Shown here: in pieces, positions 17,226-25,985 of the stretch
Position numbering within the stretch: position 1 is the first letter of the stretch
How the letters are laid out: each line of letters opens with the position of its first letter
NCBI GenBank assembly: GCA_021731085.1
Contig: JAKFYB010000005.1
Coordinates: forward strand, 48,482-112,481
Reading direction: 5' to 3'
From: Dehalococcoidia bacterium
GTDB lineage: Bacteria > Chloroflexota > Dehalococcoidia > DSTF01 > JACRBR01
DNA: 64,000 bases
The notes under the pieces: model-generated
Told to the model about the DNA's origin: nothing
The model's input: only the letters and a program-made list of their open reading frames with translations
The model's database searches: none
Made by a program: the position numbers and the translations under genes

Positions 17226-17941
17226 TAGTCACCATCTTATCTACCCCCACTCTCTCCGGTTACCCCGCCGGGGCAGATCACGGTTGTTTGAGTGTGAGAA
17301 CGGTCATTCCGGAGCCGGAATCAGCGCGCTTTGTACAGGTTTCGTAGCCTCTTTGTCACCCCGCCCGATACGGGGTTCATCCCCGGACAATCCAGCCTGT
17401 GAAATGGCTACCTACATAATCCGGACTCCGGCCCATTAGACGCAACGCCAATCTGCCCACTCATCCGAAGCCTCAAACCCACATCATCGTGGGAAACAGC
17501 AAGGCCACACCTTCACATCGAAGAGGGCCTTAGGACCTGCTTCAACCTGTAGGCCGATAAATCAACCCAAACACGAGCGAGTCATCAACCCTTCAAAGGC
17601 GCACAGACCCTATTCGCCCGGCTTCCTCTTTCGACGTGATCCAACCAACCAACAGTTGATTAGGCAGTCCCCAATCGACGCGTCCACACGTGGCAGGGAG
17701 GCTATTCGGAGCCCAATTAGCCGTTCCCTGGGTGGTCGAATCCGCCCGGCTCTGTCCGCGCAGTGCGCTGCATCACGCCTCCGCCGCCGCCCAAGTCCTT
17801 AGGTCGATCGAGACACGCGCGCCAGACAGATACTTTCGCGTCTGGCGGAACCTAGGCAGCTTCGTATCGCAGATTCAACGTGGGTAGGCGATGGGTATGT
17901 TTTGATAGGTAGTAGGGCCATTTGGACGTCGTAAACTGCTT
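17226..17941. other. 716-bp non-coding region of the element
   Basis: No convincing gene; track ORFs at 17203 and 17690 lack ribosome binding sites and family features. The region has lower GC stretches, a 7-bp hairpin (GCCAGAC/GTCTGGC, 17821-17846) and several short inverted pieces. Given a primase-helicase on the element, this is a reasonable place to look for a replication origin or a structured RNA, but nothing proves it. Confidence 0.4.
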
Positions 17942-18166
17942 GTGTCGAATGCTGCGGAAAGGATTGACGAACCAACTATGAACTCACCTGTAACTACACC
18001 CGTTCTCTACACAAAGAAGCAGGTCGCTGAGATGGTCGGTTGCGCGGAGACAACGGTGCAGCGTTGGATCGTGGAAGGTCGCTTGCATCCAACCAGGCTG
18101 ACCAAGCGCACTGTCCGAATCAGTCCGGCAGCCCTCGATCAATTCATCGCCGAACGCACTGCCTGA
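17942..18166 (+). CDS. HTH_17 excisionase-like DNA-binding protein
   Basis: 74 aa with GTG start, or 62 aa from ATG 17978. Residues after VLYTKKQVAEMVGCAETTVQRWIVEGRL show the MerR-type helix-turn-helix, then a wing and final helix (TVRISPAALDQFI). This is the AlpA/excisionase-like arrangement. The start is uncertain because no strong Shine-Dalgarno is visible. It is the second such protein in the element and could be the directionality factor or a repressor. Confidence 0.75.
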   Translation: MSNAAERIDEPTMNSPVTTPVLYTKKQVAEMVGCAETTVQRWIVEGRLHPTRLTKRTVRISPAALDQFIAERTA

Positions 18167-18373
18167 TCATGCGCGGGCGCGCGTCGCGCCTTTTTTGGCG
18201 CTCGACTTCTTGAGCCGTTCGCGATAGCGTCGCTTTCTGGCGGTCTCCCGGCATCGCTCCGGAGAATACGTCTGGTTGGTCAGTCCGAGGAACGTCTCAC
18301 CACACTCCGGGCAGACCTTCTTGGTCCGTTTGCGTTGAGCGGCCAGCTGGCGCCCGAGTTCGCTTGCATCCAT
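18167..18373 (-). CDS. small zinc-ribbon-like basic protein
   Basis: 68 aa from ATG 18373. It contains KKVCPECGETFLG and a further Cys (ERCRETARKRRYRER), giving a CxxC...C pattern for zinc or a small DNA/RNA-binding fold, and a very basic tail (KKSSAKKGATRARA). Its promoter places the -10 only 6 bp before the ATG, so the mRNA is probably leaderless. A TAGGGAC box lies between -35 and -10, so it may regulate itself or be repressed by another regulator of the element. Confidence 0.6.
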   Translation of the reverse strand: MDASELGRQLAAQRKRTKKVCPECGETFLGLTNQTYSPERCRETARKRRYRERLKKSSAKKGATRARA

Positions 18374-18379
18374 TGACAA

Positions 18380-18408
18380 AGTCTAGGATTTGTCCCTAAT
18401 GTCGTCAA
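18380..18408 (-). promoter_or_regulatory. promoter for the zinc-ribbon gene (leaderless)
   Basis: Minus strand: -35 TTGACG (18408-18403), 17-bp spacer, -10 TAGACT (18385-18380). The ATG is at 18373. A TAGGGAC box occupies the spacer. Confidence 0.65.
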
Positions 18409-18453
18409 CTAGGGACTTGCAATGGTGTCCCTAGTATGCGTTAATAGGGACAC
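18392..18453. promoter_or_regulatory. four TAGGGAC boxes in two inverted pairs
   Basis: Pair 1: GTCCCTA (18392-18398) and TAGGGAC (18410-18416). Pair 2: GTGTCCCTA (18425-18433) and TAGGGACAC (18445-18453). They lie between the divergent zinc-ribbon and ArdC genes. Spacing within each pair is about one helical turn and a half. This is a strong candidate operator for an element-encoded regulator controlling both directions. Confidence 0.75.
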
Positions 18454-18563
18454 AGCCAGTCCATCAGAATCGGAGCGCCTATGACGTAAGTCCCAATCAA
18501 CCAAGAAGCCCGGCCAGTGCGTCAACACCGACCGGGCGCGAGTCAAAGGAGAGTTGACCTCCC

Positions 18564-19886
18564 ATGACACAGACACAGCCTAACAAGACCTCTGAGGCAT
18601 TGTCGCGACTCGAAACGGGAGTCGCCGCAATCCAATCAAGCGACGACTTCAAGCGATACCTGCAAGTCGCCGCGCGGTTTCACCACTACTCGTTCAACAA
18701 CCAAATCCTGATCGCAGTACAGCGGCCAGACGCGACCAAGGTCGCGGGCTATCGTGCCTGGCAGGAACTCGGGCGCCAGGTCCGCAAGGGCGCTAAGGGC
18801 ATCCAAATCCTGGTGCCCTACGTCACACGAACTAGCGACGCTAGCGACGATGAACCGGCGCCCGTTCCGCAGAAGCGATCGGGCACCGCTGTTCGGTTCG
18901 GCGTGGGCTACGTGTTCGACGTCGCGGACACAGAGGGTGTCGAACTACCAACACTCGACTACCAGCACACTCAAGGCGAAACAGCTCACGATCTTTGGCG
19001 TAGAGCGCTTGGCGTAGCGTCACAGCACGCCTGCAACGTCACAAGCGAAGACCAGCACATCAGCGCCACTGGCTACTACAACCCCAGCACGCGCACCATT
19101 TGGCACCAGGGCAGCCTGTCGCTTGACGGGCGTGTCTCAACCGTTCTGCATGAGCTGGCGCACATGTTCGACCATGACGCGCACCAGGCGGCCGGCGCAT
19201 CCTTTGACTACATGAACCACCGAGGCGAACGCGAAACGGTTGCCGAGGCTGTCGCCTACGTCGCAGGGTTGCACTTCGGACTCGACACGTCGCGCGAAAC
19301 GTTCACCTACGTCGCAACGTGGGCGCGCGATGGCGCAACGCTCAAGGCGCGTCTCGGCGAGATCCAGAAGCTGGCGAACGCATTGATCGCAGCACTCGAA
19401 GCGATAGAGCCCGAACCGGATAACTGCACTAGCTTGGGAGAACAATCAGACGTAGAATCTGAACACAGCGCCGATCACTCTAGGTTGGACAACCGCCGTC
19501 CAACTCTTAATCAGCCGGTTCTGGGTTCGACTCCCGGGCGGCTCACCACGCAGGCACTTCGAACGCACACGCTTGCCGTGTGCGTTTTCTATTTCCGCGG
19601 GCTGCCTTTCCCGCGGATGCGCGCCCACACGCTAGCCGGTTCGACTCGCGCGGCGGATTCGGCGCTCTTCAGGGCGCGGAGTTCGGCTGCTGCGTTGTCC
19701 GCGGCTGCGGAGTCGATGGCCGCCTGCATGCGCGCCCGGTGCCAAATCTCTTCTTGGGGATCGGTGTCACGCGCGACTCCGTGGGCTTCGCCGGACTGGG
19801 ACCACGGATCGAGCGCTGTTCCGGTCGCCGGGCGAAAGAATGTCTTGAAGCACAGCGTCCCCCCGACATCTTCGCCATCGACTTGA
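18564..19886 (+). CDS. ArdC-type antirestriction protein, read through attR
   Basis: The N-terminal ~110 residues match the ArdC ssDNA-binding domain (FHHYSFNNQILIAVQRPDATKV, WQELGRQVRKGAKGIQILVP). A zincin-like metallopeptidase domain follows, with VLHELAHMFDHD and a downstream Glu region (ERETVAEAVAYVAG). Such proteins protect entering mobile DNA from restriction. The frame is 440 aa only because it crosses attR (residues 314-329 are the repeat) and continues 111 codons into host DNA. In the circular form it would read LTT, one Lys, then TAA (5457-5459), giving 330 aa. GGAGA precedes ATG 18564. Confidence 0.85.
   Translation: MTQTQPNKTSEALSRLETGVAAIQSSDDFKRYLQVAARFHHYSFNNQILIAVQRPDATKVAGYRAWQELGRQVRKGAKGIQILVPYVTRTSDASDDEPAPVPQKRSGTAVRFGVGYVFDVADTEGVELPTLDYQHTQGETAHDLWRRALGVASQHACNVTSEDQHISATGYYNPSTRTIWHQGSLSLDGRVSTVLHELAHMFDHDAHQAAGASFDYMNHRGERETVAEAVAYVAGLHFGLDTSRETFTYVATWARDGATLKARLGEIQKLANALIAALEAIEPEPDNCTSLGEQSDVESEHSADHSRLDNRRPTLNQPVLGSTPGRLTTQALRTHTLAVCVFYFRGLPFPRMRAHTLAGSTRAADSALFRARSSAAALSAAAESMAACMRARCQISSWGSVSRATPWASPDWDHGSSAVPVAGRKNVLKHSVPPTSSPST
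19503..19550 (+). repeat. attR: 48-bp direct repeat, tRNA-Lys 3' fragment
   Basis: Identical to 5406-5453. The upstream tRNA half is absent, so this is not a functional tRNA. It marks the right end of the element and lies inside the ArdC reading frame. Confidence 0.95.
19562..19590 (+). terminator. original terminator of tRNA-Lys, now displaced
   Basis: Perfect 10-bp stem AACGCACACG/CGTGTGCGTT with loop CTTGC and tail TTCT, 12 bp after attR. Before insertion it would have followed the tRNA by about 12 bp. It is now 14 kb from the tRNA. Confidence 0.75.
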
Positions 19887-20851
19887 AGTGGGCCACCGAT
19901 GTCGATCGCCTGCTTGCTCGACTTCATGGACACGACGAGATCGGCGTCGCCGTCCGGGCATGTCACGACGAGTTCGTATGTCCGTCCGGCGGACGACGGC
20001 TGCGGAGCGAGGTCTACCGTCAGCCACTCGCCGTCGACGACCTGCAGCGCGAGCAGGCGCATCGCGGCGATGTCGTCGCCGTGGTCGTCACGGACCGTGA
20101 AGAGCAGGTGCCGCATGCTCGGTCCGGCGGGACGGGCCATCAAGATGTCTATACGCGCGAGACCGTCACGCGCGGCGACGAAGGTCTGCGAGATCGTGCG
20201 GCCTGCGCTGAGCATCGGCAACTGGCCGTCGGCAACCCGCTGCTCGACATCCATGACGAGCGGGTCGGCGGGAAAGAGACAGCCGCCGAAGCTCTCATCA
20301 TTCCAAGCATCTCGAGCGTTGCGCACGGCTTGATGGAAGTCATCCGTCGGCGTTTCCACCGACGTTTTGCGGCCGATGCCGAACACGGTGTGCGGATTTT
20401 CTACGTTGCCCTGCACGAGCACGTAGCGGGAGGCTAGCGCGCGCATCAGGTGGTCGAACATCATCGGCGTGAAGCGCCAGTAGTCCGAGGGGTGCGCATG
20501 GATCGGGAAGTTCATGTGCGACGACATGACGACAACGCCGCCCGGTCGCAGCACGCGCGTCACTTCCTCCATCGCCGCCAGCGGTTCGAGGACGTGCTCC
20601 AGCGTGTCGAGGAGGATCACTGTGCCGACGGACGCGGTCGCGAGCGGCAGGCGGTGGATCGTGCCGACGCAATCAACACCCGCCCCGTGTCGCATGTCGA
20701 AGCCCGCGTACGCTCCCGCGGTGAAATACGGGCGCAGATCGGCGTAGTCCTCCTGCCCTTCCGTCCGCAGCGAGCCGATGTCAACGACGGGCGCCGGAAA
20801 GACGGCCGTCTCGGCGAGAAGCTGTACGAACTGCTTGACGTTTGGGCGCAT
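19589..20851 (-). CDS. SAM-dependent methyltransferase with C-terminal beta domain
   Basis: 420 aa from ATG 20851 (MRPNVKQFVQLLAE). The track start at 21094 lies upstream over the next gene and is not credible. Class I methyltransferase signatures: VVDIGSLRTEGQ (motif I region), YAGFDMRHGAGVD, then ILLDTLEHV and VTRVLRPGGVVVMSSH, close to Methyltransf_11 proteins of polysaccharide clusters. The residues after ~215 form a beta-rich domain (RTYELVVTCPDGDADLVV) and a helical tail. The substrate is unknown; sugar or glycan modification is an inference. Confidence 0.75.
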   Translation of the reverse strand: MRPNVKQFVQLLAETAVFPAPVVDIGSLRTEGQEDYADLRPYFTAGAYAGFDMRHGAGVDCVGTIHRLPLATASVGTVILLDTLEHVLEPLAAMEEVTRVLRPGGVVVMSSHMNFPIHAHPSDYWRFTPMMFDHLMRALASRYVLVQGNVENPHTVFGIGRKTSVETPTDDFHQAVRNARDAWNDESFGGCLFPADPLVMDVEQRVADGQLPMLSAGRTISQTFVAARDGLARIDILMARPAGPSMRHLLFTVRDDHGDDIAAMRLLALQVVDGEWLTVDLAPQPSSAGRTYELVVTCPDGDADLVVSMKSSKQAIDIGGPLQVDGEDVGGTLCFKTFFRPATGTALDPWSQSGEAHGVARDTDPQEEIWHRARMQAAIDSAAADNAAAELRALKSAESAARVEPASVWARIRGKGSPRK

Positions 20852-20937
20852 GGACTCCAACGCTTTCGGCTCTGTGTCGGGAAGTATCGACCGAGTGAGA
20901 ATACTACGGGATCGGCTCGACGAAGCTAGTGAGAGTC

Positions 20938-21696
20938 CTACACAATCGCGCTGATTGCGGACGCGATCGCGACAAACGCCGACGCGAACAACAGGCAGAA
21001 CACGATGCCCCGAAACGCTGCTGGCGCGACGCGCTGCGCAATCTGGCCGCCGACCACGAAACCTGTCGCGACAGCAGGAAGCGAGGCAGCCCACAACACG
21101 ACGGCGTCCACAGTTATGAGCCCGCTGACCGCGAGAATGAACATCGTCGCGACGTTCGAGCTGAGGAAGAACACGGCCAGCGCAGCCCGAAAGTCATCAG
21201 GCGGCAGCTCGCGCCCCTGGAGGTAGAGCACAACCGGAGGACCGTTGATCCCGGTGCTCGTGTTCAGTACGCCGGAAAGGGCGCCGACGGCAAGCTCACT
21301 GTGCACGCTACGGTCGCCGAAACGCAGGCCACGCAGGAGGGCTAGGGCCATCACAGCCGTCGAGACGCCGACGAGCAACCGAATGACGCCGGAGGGCGCG
21401 ATGAGCAACACTATGAGGCCAACGGGCATCGCCAGAACCGCAGCGGCGATCATCGGGGCGACCGTCTGCCACGGGACGTGCCGGCGGTTGGACAGGGCGA
21501 GCACTGAACTGTTCACGCATCCCAGCAGCGTCGCGAGCACGATGGCGTCGCGGACGTCAAGGACCGCAACGAAGACAGGCACGGCGATGAGCGCGAACCC
21601 GAAGCCGGCGACGGTCTGAGCCAGCACGCCGATGGCGACGGCGGCAACAATGATTGCGACAGTGGATGCGTCCAACGACGCCATCGTGCCCGACAT
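20938..21696 (-). CDS. TauE/SafE family membrane permease
   Basis: 252-aa polytopic membrane protein with about eight hydrophobic segments. Family signatures are GVLAQTVAGFGFALIAVP near the start, LLGCVNSSVLALSNRRHVPW, and the repeat GALSGVLNTSTGINGPPVVLY. These families export sulfite, sulfonates or other organic anions. ATG 21696 (MSGTMASL) gives the normal length; the longer track ORF runs through tRNA-Leu on the other strand. The ligand cannot be told from sequence. Confidence 0.8.
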   Translation of the reverse strand: MSGTMASLDASTVAIIVAAVAIGVLAQTVAGFGFALIAVPVFVAVLDVRDAIVLATLLGCVNSSVLALSNRRHVPWQTVAPMIAAAVLAMPVGLIVLLIAPSGVIRLLVGVSTAVMALALLRGLRFGDRSVHSELAVGALSGVLNTSTGINGPPVVLYLQGRELPPDDFRAALAVFFLSSNVATMFILAVSGLITVDAVVLWAASLPAVATGFVVGGQIAQRVAPAAFRGIVFCLLFASAFVAIASAISAIV

Positions 21697-21904
21697 CGGC
21701 CCGAGACAGAAGGACAACGGGCCGAGAGCGGCCGCCGGCTTTACATCTGAAAGCAACGAGGTGACAATTGAGATGGCTGGCGCCGCGGCCACTCCTAGCC
21801 GCCTAAATGGGAATCCGTGTATAACTTGTACCACTGCGTGGTGAGGCCGGGTTCCGGTATTCCACTTCAGGTGTGAGGGCACGGCAGGCGTCACACCGCA
21901 CGAC

Positions 21905-21989
21905 GGGGAAGTGTCGGAATTGGCAGACGAGCGTGATTTAGGATCACGTGCCGCAAGGCGTAGGAGTTCGAGTCTCCTCTTCCCCACCA
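21905..21989 (+). tRNA. tRNA-Leu (anticodon TAG)
   Basis: 85 nt with acceptor GGGGAAG/CTTCCCC, anticodon stem CGTGA/TCACG with loop TTTAGGA (anticodon 21939-21941), a class II variable arm (TGCCGCAAGGCGTA), T-arm GGAGTTCGAGTCTCC, discriminator A and encoded CCA. Confidence 0.97.
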
Positions 21990-22078
21990 CAGCAACAACG
22001 GAGGCGTGACGCCCTCACAGCGCGTAAGCGCAGCGTCACGGCGGACGCGTTCCGTCGAACGGGCACAAGGGAGGTCTG

Positions 22079-23113
22079 ATGGGCACACTGCTTCAAGTCA
22101 AAGATTTGACGACGCAGTTCTATACCGAAGAAGGCGTTGTACACGCCGTCGATGGCGTGACGTACGACGTTGAAGAGGGCGAGACGCTCGGCCTCGTCGG
22201 TGAATCAGGCTCGGGCAAGAGTGTCAGCGCGCTGTCCATCCTACGGCTCATCCCCAACCCGCCCGGCAAGATCGTAAAGGGCGAGGTGTTCTTCGAAGGC
22301 GAAGACATCCTCAAGATGTCCGAAGAGGAGATCCGCCACATCCGCGGCAACCGCATCGCGATGGTCTTCCAGGAACCGATGACATCGTTGAACCCGGTGC
22401 TCACGATCGGACGCCAGCTGACGGAGGCGCTTGAACTTCACCTCAAGATGGATCAGAACGGTGCGAAGAAGCGCGCCGCCGAATTGCTCGACATGGTCGG
22501 TATTCCGTCTGGCGGCGCCCGGCTCAACGACTACCCGCACCAGTTTTCCGGCGGTATGCGCCAGCGCGTGATGATCGCAATGGCACTGTCCTGCAACCCG
22601 AAGCTGCTGCTGGCCGACGAACCCACGACAGCTCTCGACGTAACCATCCAGGCGCAGGTGCTCGAGATCATGGCACGCCTCAGCCGCGAGCTCGGTACTG
22701 CCGTCATCATCATCACGCACAACCTCGGCGTCGTCGCCCGATATGCCGACCGCGTAAACGTCATGTATGCAGGCCGCATCGTCGAGACGGCGAAAGCCGC
22801 CGACCTCTATGCCAACCCGCGCCATCCATACACAATCGGCCTTCTGAAGTCGGTGCCACGGCTCGACCAGGGTAAGAAGGACCGCCTCATCCCGATCGAC
22901 GGCGTTCCTCCGGACCTCGTGCACCGCCCGAAGGGCTGCTCGTTCGCGCCGCGCTGCGCGTACAAGATCGACAAGTGCATTACGGATGACCCGCCACTGC
23001 TTCCAGTCGACGACAAGCACATGTCAGCGTGCTGGGTGCAACCAACAGTCTCAACACCTATCCCTGGCGTACTCAACGGTAGTGCAAGTGGAAGCGCCGG
23101 CGGCGCGGCTTAA
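22079..23113 (+). CDS. oligopeptide/dipeptide ABC transporter ATPase (OppD/DppD type)
   Basis: 344 aa. Walker A GESGSGKS (41-48), Q-loop [11 protein letters not shown], signature FSGGMRQRV (~157), Walker B LLLADEP (~178) and H-loop ITHNLG. The C-terminal oligo_HPY extension has the typical Cys-containing tail ([15 protein letters not shown]). ATG 22079 follows GGGAGG, about 90 bp after tRNA-Leu. It pairs with the next gene as the two nucleotide-binding subunits of a peptide importer. No permease or binding protein lies in this window, which is unusual for an operon of this type. Confidence 0.9.
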   Translation: MGTLLQVKDLTTQFYTEEGVVHAVDGVTYDVEEGETLGLVGESGSGKSVSALSILRLIPNPPGKIVKGEVFFEGEDILKMSEEEIRHIRGNRIAMVFQEPMTSLNPVLTIGRQLTEALELHLKMDQNGAKKRAAELLDMVGIPSGGARLNDYPHQFSGGMRQRVMIAMALSCNPKLLLADEPTTALDVTIQAQVLEIMARLSRELGTAVIIITHNLGVVARYADRVNVMYAGRIVETAKAADLYANPRHPYTIGLLKSVPRLDQGKKDRLIPIDGVPPDLVHRPKGCSFAPRCAYKIDKCITDDPPLLPVDDKHMSACWVQPTVSTPIPGVLNGSASGSAGGAA

Positions 23114-23127
23114 GGAACGGGGCGACC

Positions 23128-24162
23128 ATGACAACTCAAACGCTGCCGGTAGACAATCCCATGACGGCGTCGGACATTCTCATCAATGTCCAGAACCTGA
23201 AGATGTACTTCCCGATCAGCGCGGGGCTGCTGTTCCAGCGCAAGATCGCCGACGTAAAGGCCGTCGACGACATCTCGTTCTTCGTGAAGAAGGGCGAGAC
23301 ACTCGGACTGGTCGGCGAATCCGGGTGCGGCAAGTCGACGACGGGTCGCGCGATTCTCCAGCTCTACAAGCCAACGGCCGGTTCCGTGAACTTCGGCGGC
23401 ACCGAGCTGACGAAGCTCGGAGCGGGCGATATGCGCAAGATGCGCCGGAAGATGCAGATGATCTTCCAGGATCCGTATGCATCCCTGAACCCGCGCATGT
23501 CCGTCGGTTCGATCATCGGCGAGCCGCTTCAGATCCACGGCCTCGCGAAGGGCGGCAAGGCCCGCAAGGAGCGCATCCAGGACCTGATGCGAGTCGTCGG
23601 ACTCAACCCCTACTACGCGAACCGCTACCCGCACGAATTCTCAGGCGGTCAGCGCCAGCGCATCGGAATCGCCCGTGCCCTCGCGGTCGAGCCGGACTTC
23701 ATCGTTGCTGACGAGCCCGTCTCGGCGCTCGATGTGTCGATCCAGGCACAGATCATTAACCTCATGGAAGACCTGCAGTCGCAATTTGGGCTGACCTACC
23801 TGTTCATCGCCCACGACCTCTCCGTCGTCCGGCACATCAGCGACCGTGTCGGCGTCATGTACCTCGGCAAGATGATGGAGATGGCCGACCGCAACGAGCT
23901 CTACGACAACCCGCTCCACCCGTACACGAAGGCGCTGCTTTCAGCAGTCCCCGTACCGGATCCCGCGGTCGAAATCAGCCGCGAGCGCATCATCCTCACC
24001 GGTGATGTCCCGAGCCCGCTGATGCCGCCTCCCGGTTGTGTCTTCCACACGCGCTGCCCCATCGCGATCGAGGAGTGCCGTCAGGTGCTGCCGGAGTGGC
24101 GCAACATGGGCAACGAGCACTACGTCGCGTGCCACCGCGCCGGCGACCCGCTTACGGGGTGA
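23128..24162 (+). CDS. oligopeptide/dipeptide ABC transporter ATPase (OppF/DppF type)
   Basis: 344 aa, 14 bp after the OppD-like gene. Walker [10 protein letters not shown]-loop [15 protein letters not shown], signature [10 protein letters not shown], Walker B FIVADEP, H-loop IAHDLS. The N-terminal [22 protein letters not shown] pattern is typical of the F subunit, and the C-terminal oligo_HPY tail is present ([17 protein letters not shown]). It should form a heterodimer with the upstream ATPase to drive peptide uptake. Confidence 0.9.
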   Translation: MTTQTLPVDNPMTASDILINVQNLKMYFPISAGLLFQRKIADVKAVDDISFFVKKGETLGLVGESGCGKSTTGRAILQLYKPTAGSVNFGGTELTKLGAGDMRKMRRKMQMIFQDPYASLNPRMSVGSIIGEPLQIHGLAKGGKARKERIQDLMRVVGLNPYYANRYPHEFSGGQRQRIGIARALAVEPDFIVADEPVSALDVSIQAQIINLMEDLQSQFGLTYLFIAHDLSVVRHISDRVGVMYLGKMMEMADRNELYDNPLHPYTKALLSAVPVPDPAVEISRERIILTGDVPSPLMPPPGCVFHTRCPIAIEECRQVLPEWRNMGNEHYVACHRAGDPLTG

Positions 24163-24188
24163 GGTCGCAGCTCAAGTACGGATGCATT

Positions 24189-24217
24189 GAATGGTCCTCC
24201 AAATTGGAGGGCCATTC
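24189..24217. terminator. hairpin between convergent genes
   Basis: 12-bp stem GAATGGTCCTCC/GGAGGGCCATTC (one G-T) with loop AAATT, 26 bp after the OppF-like stop. No clear T-tract on either side. It is likely a bidirectional or Rho-assisted end, or an mRNA-stabilising hairpin. Confidence 0.5.
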
Positions 24218-24265
24218 CTGTTGCTTAGCCACGCGCGTCGGCGCGCATCGGGCGTGACTCCGGAA

Positions 24266-24703
24266 TCAGGGTTTCGAAGCGCCGACGTCTGCAACGACGA
24301 TCTCGCCATCAAGGGCCATCATGAGATGCGGCTGGACGTCGATCGTCGCGAACCAGCCTTCGACCAGTTTCTCGGCACTCCGCAGGTGCTGGGTATGGAC
24401 GTCGATCTCGTTCACTTCCGTCGCGATGTCATCGTAGGCCCTGCAACTCACGTGGTTCATGAACAGAATGTCGTTAAAGCCGTGCAGTGACCACAGGAGG
24501 CGTATCTCCAACTCCATCGACTCCCGCATCGCCGCGCTCCTGGGGAGCACGAGAGAACGGATGCCGCCGGGCCGCGCGATCACGTCGTAGTCGTCCACAA
24601 GACCGTGGGTCTCGACGTACTTGCGGGCTGTCGATTGAAATCGAAAGTCCGAACAGGTGATGAGGAGCGCTGAACATTTACTGCGCCCGATGAGACCAGC
24701 CAT
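24266..24703 (-). CDS. beta-carbonic anhydrase-like protein
   Basis: 145 aa. It carries the order of beta-carbonic anhydrase zinc ligands and dyad: ITCSDFRFQ (Cys, Asp-Arg), VIARPGGIRSL, and MNHVSCRAYDD (His-x2-Cys). The usual CSDSR and GHxxCG are altered, so it is a divergent relative and activity is uncertain. It starts 4 nt after the icd stop and is probably co-transcribed with icd, a CO2-releasing enzyme. Confidence 0.65.
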   Translation of the reverse strand: MAGLIGRSKCSALLITCSDFRFQSTARKYVETHGLVDDYDVIARPGGIRSLVLPRSAAMRESMELEIRLLWSLHGFNDILFMNHVSCRAYDDIATEVNEIDVHTQHLRSAEKLVEGWFATIDVQPHLMMALDGEIVVADVGASKP

Positions 24704-24706
24704 GTC

Positions 24707-25924
24707 CTATGCCGCCAGCGCTTTCTTGAGATTCTCATCCAGCTTGTCCATGAACTGCTCCGTCGTCAGCCACGTCTGATCCGGCCCGACAAGCAGCGCG
24801 AGATCCTTCGTCATGAAACCGGACTCCACCGTATCGACGCAGACCTTCTCCAGCGTCCGCGCGAACGCCTCGACATCGGGCGTGTGGTCGAACACACCTC
24901 TGTACGCGAGGCCTTGCGTCCACGCGAAAATCGATGCGATTGGGTTCGTGGATGTCGCCTCGCCCTTCTGGTGCTGCCGGAAGTGCCTGGTCACCGTTCC
25001 GTGCGCGGCCTCCGCCTCGATGGTGTTACCGTCGGGCGTCAGAAGCACCGACGTCATCAGCCCCAACGAGCCGAAGCCCTGCGCAACGCTGTCCGACTGC
25101 ACATCGCCGTCGTAGTTCTTCGCCGCCCACAAGAAGCCACCTGTCGCCTTCATCGCGAAAGCAACCATGTCGTCGATCAGCCGGTGCTCGTACCAGATTT
25201 CCTTCACCTTGAACTGGGACTCGTACTCAGCCTCATACACCTCCTGGAACAGATCCTTGAATCGGCCATCATACGCCTTCAGAATCGTGTTCTTTGTCGA
25301 GAGGTACACGGGATAGTTGCGATGCAAGCCGTAGTTCAGACAAGCGCGCGCAAAGTTGCGGATCGATTCGTCCAGGTTGTACATCGCGAGCGCGACGCCG
25401 CCCGCCGGAAAGTCGAACACCTTCCGCTCGATCGGCGCGCTGCCATCCTTCGGTTTGAATACGATGGTCAATTCACCCGCGCCTGGCACGACGAAGTCCG
25501 TTGCCTTGTACTGGTCACCGAACGCGTGACGGCCGATCACCATCGGCTCGTTCCACGTCGGCACCAGCCGCGGCACGTTCTTGCAGATGATCGGTTCGCG
25601 GAAGACAGTGCCATCGAGGATGTTGCGGATCGTCCCGTTTGGGGACTTCCACATCTGCTTGAGGCCAAACTCTTCAACACGCGCTTCGTCCGGGGTGATC
25701 GTCGCACACTTCACGCCGACGCCGTATTGCTTGATCGCGTCAGCGGCGTCCGTCGTCACCTTGTCACTCGTCTTGTCACGATGCTCGATGCCGAGGTCGT
25801 AGTACTTCAGATTGATGTCGACGTACGGCAGGATCAGCTTCTGTTTGATCATGGCCCAGATGACACGCGTCATCTCGTCGCCATCCAGTTCGACGAGCGG
25901 CGTCTTGACCTTGATCTTCGCCAT
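24707..25924 (-). CDS. icd: NADP-dependent isocitrate dehydrogenase (eukaryotic-type)
   Basis: 405 aa. Oxidative decarboxylation of isocitrate to 2-oxoglutarate. The sequence follows the type II homodimeric family, also found in mitochondria: [93 protein letters not shown] and [12 protein letters not shown]. Length and motifs are complete. AAGGA precedes ATG 25924. It is the first gene of a short operon with the carbonic anhydrase-like gene. The long plus-strand ORF over it is a shadow. Confidence 0.96.
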   Translation of the reverse strand: MAKIKVKTPLVELDGDEMTRVIWAMIKQKLILPYVDINLKYYDLGIEHRDKTSDKVTTDAADAIKQYGVGVKCATITPDEARVEEFGLKQMWKSPNGTIRNILDGTVFREPIICKNVPRLVPTWNEPMVIGRHAFGDQYKATDFVVPGAGELTIVFKPKDGSAPIERKVFDFPAGGVALAMYNLDESIRNFARACLNYGLHRNYPVYLSTKNTILKAYDGRFKDLFQEVYEAEYESQFKVKEIWYEHRLIDDMVAFAMKATGGFLWAAKNYDGDVQSDSVAQGFGSLGLMTSVLLTPDGNTIEAEAAHGTVTRHFRQHQKGEATSTNPIASIFAWTQGLAYRGVFDHTPDVEAFARTLEKVCVDTVESGFMTKDLALLVGPDQTWLTTEQFMDKLDENLKKALAA

Positions 25925-25985
25925 CAGTACATCCTTCTACAACATCGTCACAGACGGCGCGTCAGCGACGCGTCTCTACGGTTGC

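Noticed and set aside
20938-21990. N-terminal extension of the TauE/SafE ORF to 21990
   Set aside because: The extra 98 codons run antisense through tRNA-Leu and lack hydrophobic segments; ATG 21696 gives the normal family length.
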